Origin: Gammaproteobacteria bacterium
Lineage (GTDB): Bacteria; Pseudomonadota; Gammaproteobacteria; BMS3Bbin11
Assembly: GCA_030617565.1 (NCBI GenBank)
Contig: JAUWVE010000090.1
Span: 1 to 6,227, forward strand
Length of the DNA: 6,227 nucleotides
Direction: 5' to 3'
Shown here piece after piece: positions 1 through 3,244 of the stretch; position 1 is the first letter of the stretch, and every line of letters begins with the position of its first letter. A program made the translations under genes and the position numbers. The notes under the pieces are model-generated. The model made no database searches. It was not told where the DNA came from and worked only from the letters and a program-made list of their open reading frames with translations.

Positions 1-150
1 TGAACCATCCAGTAGAATACCACCAAAGTCGGGGGCTGGCCCTGATTTGATCGAGCCCTGGGTTAAATAGGCTCGAATACCCAGAAAAACCGCCAGAACG
101 ACCAGCACCTGGGTGATGTTGCGCATTAGTGTTTTTTTGCCAGGAGTCAT
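1..150 (-). CDS. TlpA/redoxin-like membrane-anchored thiol-disulfide protein (N-terminal part)
   Basis: Fifty codons are visible, from an ATG at 150 to the window edge, so the C-terminus is missing. The protein starts with a short basic stretch (MTPGKK...MR), then a hydrophobic segment at about residues 12-29 (ITQVLVVLAVFLGIRAYL) that fits an uncleaved signal anchor, then SGPAPDFGGILLDGS. The P-A-P-D-F entry followed by a 'LDG' turn is typical of the start of a periplasmic TlpA/AhpC-TSA redoxin domain, as in membrane-anchored protein disulfide oxidases. The catalytic CxxC would lie beyond the window, so oxidase versus reductase cannot be judged. Met9 is an alternative start; neither has a Shine-Dalgarno. 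The gene is co-oriented with the upstream redoxin, 126 bp apart, with a heptamer array between. Family assignment is moderately secure; exact function is not. Confidence 0.7.
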   Translation of the reverse strand, partial: MTPGKKTLMRNITQVLVVLAVFLGIRAYLTQGSIKSGPAPDFGGILLDGS

Positions 151-157
151 AGGGAAA

Positions 158-221
158 GGTTAAAGGTTAATTGACTAAGGACTAAGGACTAAGGACTAAG
201 GACTAAGGACTAAGGACTAAG
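158..221. repeat. Heptamer tandem array, GACTAAG x7, preceded by two GGTTAAW-type units
   Basis: Seven perfect head-to-tail copies of GACTAAG run from 173 to 221. They are preceded by GGTTAAA (158-164) and GGTTAAT (165-171) with one extra T. The array lies 8 bp upstream of the ATG of the minus-strand TlpA-like gene, in its leader or promoter region. Perfect identity of all seven copies suggests recent expansion by replication slippage. No protein is encoded here. Confidence 0.95.
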
Positions 222-241
222 AAGCAGTATAGACGGGTTTT

Positions 242-276
242 CTTTCGTCTTTCTACTTTTAGCTTTCTACTTTGCA
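242..276. repeat. Degenerate heptad repeat, CTTTNNN x5
   Basis: Five consecutive 7-bp units share CTTT followed by three variable bases: CTTTCGT, CTTTCTA, CTTTTAG, CTTTCTA and CTTTGCA. The tract abuts the stop codon of the redoxin gene (277-279). It keeps the 7-bp period of the GACTAAG array nearby but with a different, more diverged unit. Confidence 0.75.
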
Positions 277-846
277 TTACCCTGGTTCATTACCTGCGAG
301 CCATTTGATGTTGCAGCCCATGCTTGGTTTTTGTTCATCTGAAATGGCCTGCCCTGCCAGTAGGGCATCTGCAGCAGCGCGCAAGTCTACGCCGGTTACC
401 GGCACATCGTTACCGGGTCGACTAGCGTCGAACTGGCCGCGGTAGACGAGTTTCCTGTCGCCATCATAGAGGAAAAAATCCGGTGTGCAGGCGGCCTGAT
501 AAGTGATGGCCGTCTGCTGGCTTTCATCAAATAAATAGGGAAAGGTATAACCTGCCAGCTTGATTTCCTGCGCCATCATCTCAGGGCTGTCGTCCGGGCG
601 ATTGGTGATGTCATTGGCATTGATTCCTACTACAGCCATCCCCCTGGCCTGATATTCGATGGCGAATGTAGATAAGGCCTCACGCAGATGAATGACGAAG
701 GGGCAGTGGTTGCACATGAAGATGACAAGCAATGCTTTGGCTTCGCTGAAGTCATTGAGTGAATAGAGCTTTCCAGATGGATCGGGAAGAGAGAAGTCCG
801 GGGCTGGCAGACCCAGTTGGGGCATGTTTGAGGGAGTCAAAGACAT
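277..846 (-). CDS. Thioredoxin-fold redoxin (AhpC/TSA, PRX-like family)
   Basis: Complete 189-residue protein. The order of elements is that of a peroxiredoxin-like thioredoxin-fold protein: APDFSLPDPSGKLYSL at residues 15-30, a beta strand leading to FMCNHCPFV with a CxxC pair at C45 and C48, a TFPYLFDES strand near 101, then C120-T-P-D-F-F with the cis-proline P122 that packs against the active site. The tail holds a further cysteine in SMGCNIKW (C178), which I recall as a recurrent feature of this family. There is no signal peptide, so it should be cytoplasmic. The CxxC suggests thiol-disulfide exchange or thiol-dependent peroxide reduction; the substrate is unknown. The ATG at 846 is the longest start; Met8 (MPQLGLPAPDF) is an alternative and neither has a Shine-Dalgarno. 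It is divergent from hslR and co-oriented with the TlpA-like gene. Confidence 0.88.
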   Translation of the reverse strand: MSLTPSNMPQLGLPAPDFSLPDPSGKLYSLNDFSEAKALLVIFMCNHCPFVIHLREALSTFAIEYQARGMAVVGINANDITNRPDDSPEMMAQEIKLAGYTFPYLFDESQQTAITYQAACTPDFFLYDGDRKLVYRGQFDASRPGNDVPVTGVDLRAAADALLAGQAISDEQKPSMGCNIKWLAGNEPG

Positions 847-873
847 AGTTTAGTTTCAAGTTTCAAGTCTTTA
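846..873 (-). repeat. TTGAAAC-type heptads in the redoxin gene leader
   Basis: Read on the coding (minus) strand there are two perfect TTGAAAC units (plus positions 853-859 and 860-866), flanked by the degenerate heptads TAAAGAC (867-873) and TAAACTA (846-852), which runs into the start codon. The same TTGAAAC unit recurs upstream of hslR and of the efflux adaptor in the same orientation relative to the gene. Confidence 0.7.
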
Positions 874-916
874 GAATCATATACGAATAAATGTCTACCT
901 GGTATCTTTGATCTTT

Positions 917-939
917 CGCCGCGGGGCGCGCCTCCCACA
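917..939 (-). repeat. REP-like GC-rich element
   Basis: This GC-rich island in an AT-rich divergent intergenic region reads on the minus strand TGTGGGAGGCGCGCCCCGCG followed by GCG. It has the layout of proteobacterial REP sequences: a GTGGGAG head followed by a small GC palindrome (CGCG, three-base loop, CGCG at 920-930). It is a single copy, and the unbroken stem is only 4 bp, so the assignment rests on likeness of the head and on composition. Confidence 0.4.
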
Positions 940-986
940 ACAATTCAAACAATCTTTCAATGAACAATCATTGTATTTGATTTTTC

Positions 987-1021
987 TTGAAACTTGAAAC
1001 TTGAAACTTGGAACTTGGAAC
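987..1021 (+). repeat. Heptamer array TTGAAAC x3 + TTGGAAC x2 upstream of hslR
   Basis: Five units in a row: TTGAAAC at 987, 994 and 1001, then TTGGAAC at 1008 and 1015. The tract ends 45 bp before the hslR start codon. Each TTGAAA hexamer matches five of six bases of the sigma-70 -35 consensus, and AT-rich -10-like hexamers lie just downstream (TAAATA at 1022, TACTAT at 1033). None of the spacings is ideal (15 bp for TTGAAA 1001 to TAAATA 1022; 19 bp for TTGGAA 1008 to TACTAT 1033), so a promoter is possible but not established. Confidence 0.85.
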
Positions 1022-1066
1022 TAAATACACAATACTATCGGTCAGCTCCTTAGTAAAAATAAATCC

Positions 1067-1465
1067 ATGTCCTCAAAACCTGAACAACCCGAAACGCGAA
1101 TCGACAAATGGCTCTGGGCTGCGCGCTTCTTCAAGACTCGCAGCCTTGCCGCTGCCGCCGTTAAGGGTGGCAAGGTGCGGGTCAATGGTGGCCGGGCGAA
1201 GCCTTCCCGGCAAATTAAAATTTTGGACCAATTACACATACAGCGCGGTGATTTTTTGTTTGATATTACGATTAATGCGATCGCAGAAAAACGTGTTTCA
1301 GCTAAGCAGGCTCAGTTGCTATATACTGAATCACAGGAAAGTATCCAGCATCGTGAAGAGCTTACAGAAACGAAACGGATTGAGAGAAAGGCCAGTGCAC
1401 AGTATGGAGGCCGGCCGGATAAACAGGGAAGACGGAACCTTCGGCGTTTGCAGGGGAAGGGGTGA
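1067..1465 (+). CDS. hslR: Heat shock protein 15 homologue, S4-domain ribosome-associated RNA-binding protein
   Basis: Complete 132-residue protein, matching the usual size of Hsp15 (about 133 residues in E. coli). The S4 domain covers about residues 10-55 and opens with RIDKWLWAARFFKTRSLA, the family signature, followed by GGKVRVNGGRAKPSR, where the basic residues contact RNA. The C-terminal part keeps the LLYTESQESIQHREE segment and the basic tail RPDKQGRRNLRR. Hsp15 is known to bind free 50S subunits still carrying a peptidyl-tRNA after premature dissociation and to help recycle them, and it is heat induced in E. coli. The ATG at 1067 gives the expected N-terminus; no Shine-Dalgarno precedes it. 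No heat-shock promoter is evident. hslO, a frequent partner elsewhere, is absent; downstream come a MITE and a convergent small ORF. Confidence 0.95.
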   Translation: MSSKPEQPETRIDKWLWAARFFKTRSLAAAAVKGGKVRVNGGRAKPSRQIKILDQLHIQRGDFLFDITINAIAEKRVSAKQAQLLYTESQESIQHREELTETKRIERKASAQYGGRPDKQGRRNLRRLQGKG

Positions 1466-1490
1466 CGAAACGAATTAGGTTTTAGGTTTT

Positions 1491-1499
1491 ACGTAAACC
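1491..1499. repeat. Left target-site duplication of the MITE
   Basis: ACGTAAACC, identical to 1724-1732 on the other side of the element. The match is exactly 9 bp: the next base differs on the outer side of the right copy. Confidence 0.9.
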
Positions 1500-1516
1500 C
1501 ACTGCTGTCCCATAAA
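1500..1516 (+). repeat. MITE left terminal inverted repeat
   Basis: CACTGCTGTCCCATAAA, the exact reverse complement of 1707-1723. Complementarity stops at the next inward base. Confidence 0.92.
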
Positions 1517-1521
1517 GGTTC

Positions 1522-1573
1522 TGTAGGTTCGAATTTATTCGAAAAATCCTGTGCGAATGAATTCGCACCTACA
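1522..1573. repeat. Pair of convergent REP-like palindromes (BIME-like) inside the MITE
   Basis: Two similar units face each other. The first, on the plus strand (1522-1543), is a TGTAGGT head followed by TTCGAATTTATTCGAA. The second, on the minus strand (1573 down to 1551), is TGTAGGT followed by GCGAATTCATTCGCAC. Each unit has a GTAG-type head and its own stem (TTCGAA/TTCGAA, and GTGCGAA/TTCGCAC with a TGAA loop), and the two can also pair with each other through the TGTAGGT/ACCTACA arms. This is the layout of bacterial interspersed mosaic elements built from REPs that RAYT transposases mobilise. Confidence 0.75.
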
Positions 1574-1706
1574 AAAACCTGCCTATAACGGCATGATAGA
1601 CGTTGCCAATAGTTCTATTAGCATGCCTCGTTATTTCATGTTGAACATTCATCGAGAACAGGTAAATCTAAATTTATTCAATACCTTAATGGAATTGTAT
1701 GTTATT

Positions 1707-1723
1707 TTTATGGGACAGCAGTG
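1707..1723 (-). repeat. MITE right terminal inverted repeat
   Basis: TTTATGGGACAGCAGTG, a perfect 17-bp inverted copy of the left end. It is followed directly by the second ACGTAAACC. Confidence 0.92.
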
Positions 1724-1732
1724 ACGTAAACC
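1724..1732. repeat. Right target-site duplication of the MITE
   Basis: ACGTAAACC, identical to 1491-1499. It leads directly into the T-rich tail of the terminator hairpin of the small minus-strand ORF. Confidence 0.9.
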
Positions 1733-1735
1733 ATA

Positions 1736-1760
1736 AAACCCTTTGCCGTGAAGGCAAAGG
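1736..1760 (-). terminator. Rho-independent terminator of the 38-codon ORF
   Basis: On the minus strand, two bases after the TAG stop, a perfect 8-bp stem CCTTTGCC / GGCAAAGG (plus 1753-1760 and 1740-1747) with a 5-base loop is followed by GTTTTATGG. The T run is short (four), so termination may be modest. No T run follows the stem on the plus strand, so it points to the minus-strand gene and not to hslR. Confidence 0.72.
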
Positions 1761-1762
1761 CA

Positions 1763-1879
1763 CTATTGGCCGATGATTGCAGCGAGTATTACGTTAAACG
1801 TATCTGCTGAATAGGCCGGTAAAATCAGGATGGAGCCCAGGATTAATGCGCCGAAAAATGTTTTCATACAGTCTTTCAT
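1763..1879 (-). CDS. Small ORF, 38-residue membrane or exported peptide of unknown function
   Basis: An ATG at 1879 opens 38 codons to a TAG at 1763. The peptide begins MKDCMKTFFGALILGSILIL, continues PAYSADTFNVILAAIIGQ, and is strongly hydrophobic. Residues 7-21 form a hydrophobic core after a short Lys-containing N-region; PAYSA-D around residues 21-26 resembles a signal-peptidase site, which would release a mature peptide of only 12-14 residues (DTFNVILAAIIGQ or similar). It could instead stay in the membrane as one or two short helices. Evidence that it is real is contextual: GGAGG four bases before the ATG (the only strong Shine-Dalgarno in the window), a near-consensus promoter about 66 nt upstream of the start, and a hairpin terminator right after the stop. 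Met5 is too far from the Shine-Dalgarno (16 nt). I do not recognise a family; small toxin, signalling peptide or membrane-protein regulator are open possibilities. Confidence 0.7.
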   Translation of the reverse strand: MKDCMKTFFGALILGSILILPAYSADTFNVILAAIIGQ

Positions 1880-1883
1880 AATG

Positions 1884-1888
1884 CCTCC
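1884..1888 (-). promoter_or_regulatory. Strong Shine-Dalgarno of the 38-codon ORF
   Basis: GGAGG on the minus strand ends 4 nt before the ATG at 1879 (CCGGAGGCATT-ATG). It selects Met1 rather than Met5 and stands out because none of the larger genes here has a comparable site. Confidence 0.8.
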
Positions 1889-1951
1889 GGTTTTTCCTTT
1901 GGAACATGAACTACTAGTAATCGCCGCACCTCATGCACGACGAATCAAATA

Positions 1952-1980
1952 ATTATATCGCATCTCTCACTATATTACAA
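1952..1980 (-). promoter_or_regulatory. Sigma-70 promoter of the 38-codon ORF
   Basis: On the minus strand, TTGTAA (plus 1975-1980; four of six bases of the -35 consensus) is followed by exactly 17 bp and then a perfect TATAAT (plus 1952-1957). Transcription would start near 1945 and give a leader of about 66 nt before the ATG at 1879. The -35 box touches the 14-bp AT palindrome at 1979-1992. Confidence 0.72.
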
Positions 1981-2000
1981 TATTATAATATTAGATCTAA
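1979..2000. promoter_or_regulatory. Two adjoining perfect palindromes upstream of the small-ORF promoter; possible operator
   Basis: AATATTATAATATT (1979-1992) is a perfect 14-bp palindrome. It overlaps by TT the perfect 10-bp palindrome TTAGATCTAA (1991-2000). They lie at and just upstream of the -35 box of the small ORF and in the region divergent to the efflux operon. Palindromic sites there could bind a regulator, but AT-rich DNA often makes such sequences by chance. Confidence 0.3.
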
Positions 2001-2063
2001 CCAACCTAACTGAAGATGGCATGAACGGTTTTTCGAATATGGTGTCGGATTGGATTAGAAGAA

Positions 2064-2126
2064 GATTCAAGTTTCAAGGCTAAAGGCTAAAGGCTAAAGG
2101 CTAAAGACAAAAGACAAAAGACATAA
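2064..2126 (+). repeat. Mosaic heptamer array upstream of the efflux operon
   Basis: Nine consecutive 7-bp units: GATTCAA, GTTTCAA, GGCTAAA x4 (2078-2105), GACAAAA x2 (2106-2119) and GACATAA (2120-2126). After a short gap the series resumes as TTGAAAC (2150-2156) and TTGATAC (2157-2163), right in front of the adaptor start codon. The period of 7 is kept while the unit changes stepwise, as if units were expanded locally and then mutated. Confidence 0.9.
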
Positions 2127-2170
2127 AGATTAAATTACAATGACTAAACTTGAAACTTGATACTACTACC

Positions 2171-3244
2171 GTGAAACACAGCTCCTTACCCATAGCCCTT
2201 TTTTTCCTTTCTATTTTCTTCTTCCTGTCCTCGCCAGTTGTTGCGCAGCAAGAGCAACCGCCTGCGCCTGTCGAAGTTGCCACGGCAGTGATGATGGAAA
2301 TTGCACCGGTGATTGAAGTGGCGGGTACTGTTATTAGCCGGGATGATGCGCAGCTAGCGGCAGAAGTTGCAGGCAGGGTTACCTGGATGGCGGAGGTTGG
2401 GCAGTTTATTGCGAAAGGTGAAGCGGTAGCGCATATTGATGACAAACGTTTGCAGCTGCAAAAGCGTGAATCTGAAAGTAAGGTAAAGGCTGCCCGAACC
2501 CGGATCGGCTACTTGAGCAAAGAAAGTAAACGCCTGCAGCAATTGGCGAAGAAGCAACACACCAGCCAGACGGTGCTGGAAAAAACGCTTAGAGACTATG
2601 ATGTCTCGCTGGCGGATCTTGAGGCAGCAGAGACACGGCTTGACCTGATTGAGGACAATATCGGCAAGACCCGTATTCTCGCCCCCTTTAACGGCTATGT
2701 CACCGAGCGCCATAAAATGTCCGGTGAGCATGTCAAGGTGGCTGAAAAGGTGGTGCACCTGGTCGGTATTGAAAATATCGAAATTGAGGCCAGTGCACCG
2801 CTGATGTATGTACGCTATGTACAGAAGGATGCAGCCCTGGATGTTAAAAACCGTGATCAAAAAACCATTGCAAGGGTAAGCTCTCTGGTCTCTATCGGCA
2901 CCGGTCAGTCACGACAGTTCATCATGCGTCTGACTATTAAGCAGCAGAATGATCAGCAGGACTGGATCCCCGGCATGGCGGTACGGGTTTCTGTACCGAC
3001 GCAGAAAAAAGAATCCAGGCTGGTTATACCGCGCGATGCCATGGTCATCCGCCGGGATGGCATTTATGTTTTTCGTGTCGGGGACGACAATACCGTAGAA
3101 CGAATACAAGTGACTCCCGGCGCCGCTGCCGGGGGGAATATTGCCATCGCAGGTGAAATCAAAGATGGGGACAAGGTAGTCATTCGCGGCAATGAGCGAT
3201 TGCGTCCGGGACAGAAGGTTACGGTCACCACACTGAATCTATGA
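2171..3244 (+). CDS. RND efflux periplasmic adaptor subunit (membrane fusion protein, HlyD/AcrA type)
   Basis: Links an inner-membrane RND pump to an outer-membrane channel. I start it at GTG 2171, giving 357 residues, because the sequence then opens directly as a signal peptide (MKHSSLPIAL, hydrophobic core to FFFL, SSPVVA, cleavage after A25 before QQEQPP). An in-frame TTG at 2150 lies inside the heptamer repeat and would only add repeat-derived residues. No cysteine follows the signal, so it is not a lipoprotein. Order: beta-barrel start at about 33-56, first lipoyl half at about 58-91 (AEVAGRVTWMAEVGQ..KGE), a short coiled-coil hairpin at about 92-163, second lipoyl half at about 168-198 (ILAPFNGYVTER), beta-barrel, and a membrane-proximal domain ending with RPGQKVTV. 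Its stop overlaps the permease start (ATGA, 3241-3244), implying translational coupling. No Shine-Dalgarno is visible. Confidence 0.9.
   Translation: MKHSSLPIALFFLSIFFFLSSPVVAQQEQPPAPVEVATAVMMEIAPVIEVAGTVISRDDAQLAAEVAGRVTWMAEVGQFIAKGEAVAHIDDKRLQLQKRESESKVKAARTRIGYLSKESKRLQQLAKKQHTSQTVLEKTLRDYDVSLADLEAAETRLDLIEDNIGKTRILAPFNGYVTERHKMSGEHVKVAEKVVHLVGIENIEIEASAPLMYVRYVQKDAALDVKNRDQKTIARVSSLVSIGTGQSRQFIMRLTIKQQNDQQDWIPGMAVRVSVPTQKKESRLVIPRDAMVIRRDGIYVFRVGDDNTVERIQVTPGAAAGGNIAIAGEIKDGDKVVIRGNERLRPGQKVTVTTLNL

Larger units (their letters stand above)
1500..1723. mobile_element. 224-bp MITE with 17-bp perfect TIRs and 9-bp target duplication
   Basis: The ends are perfect inverted repeats of 17 bp (CACTGCTGTCCCATAAA at 1500-1516; its reverse complement at 1707-1723). 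The element is flanked directly by a perfect 9-bp direct repeat ACGTAAACC (1491-1499 and 1724-1732), the footprint of transposition. At 224 bp with no significant ORF it cannot code for a transposase, so it must have been moved in trans by a full-length IS with the same ends; the 9-bp duplication would suit IS4-like or IS1-like enzymes, but I cannot name the parent. The interior is rich in inverted repeats: a REP-like pair at 1522-1573 and a second stem of ATAACG/CGTTAT plus GCATG/CATGC type at 1585-1634. It lies between hslR and the convergent small ORF and interrupts neither. Intact TIRs and TSD imply a fairly recent insertion. Confidence 0.92.

Noticed and set aside
158..221. CRISPR array or phage attachment site
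   Set aside because: The units are 7 bp in direct tandem with no spacers, and no cas or integrase gene is near.
880..905. Sigma-70 promoter for the redoxin gene (TATGAT near 877-885 with TAGACA upstream)
   Set aside because: The spacing between the two boxes is only about 10 bp and no better -35 box is present.
958..973. Hairpin CAATGA-ACAA-TCATTG as a terminator or operator
   Set aside because: The stem is only 6 bp and AT-rich, with no T run that fits a gene ending there.
1008..1478. 156-codon plus-strand ORF overlapping hslR
   Set aside because: It lies in another frame of hslR, which has a clear family match; the product is low-complexity and starts in the repeat array.
2140..2160. Six-codon ORF (MTKLET) as a leader peptide
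   Set aside because: It is made of heptad sequence, has no Shine-Dalgarno and shows no attenuator structure after it.
2150..2170. TTG start giving a 364-residue adaptor
   Set aside because: The added residues come from the heptamer repeat, and GTG 2171 places the signal peptide at the very N-terminus.
2101..2860. Minus-strand ORFs of 114 and 168 codons over the adaptor gene
   Set aside because: They are antisense to the adaptor, which has a signal peptide and lipoyl motifs; no start context or family likeness.
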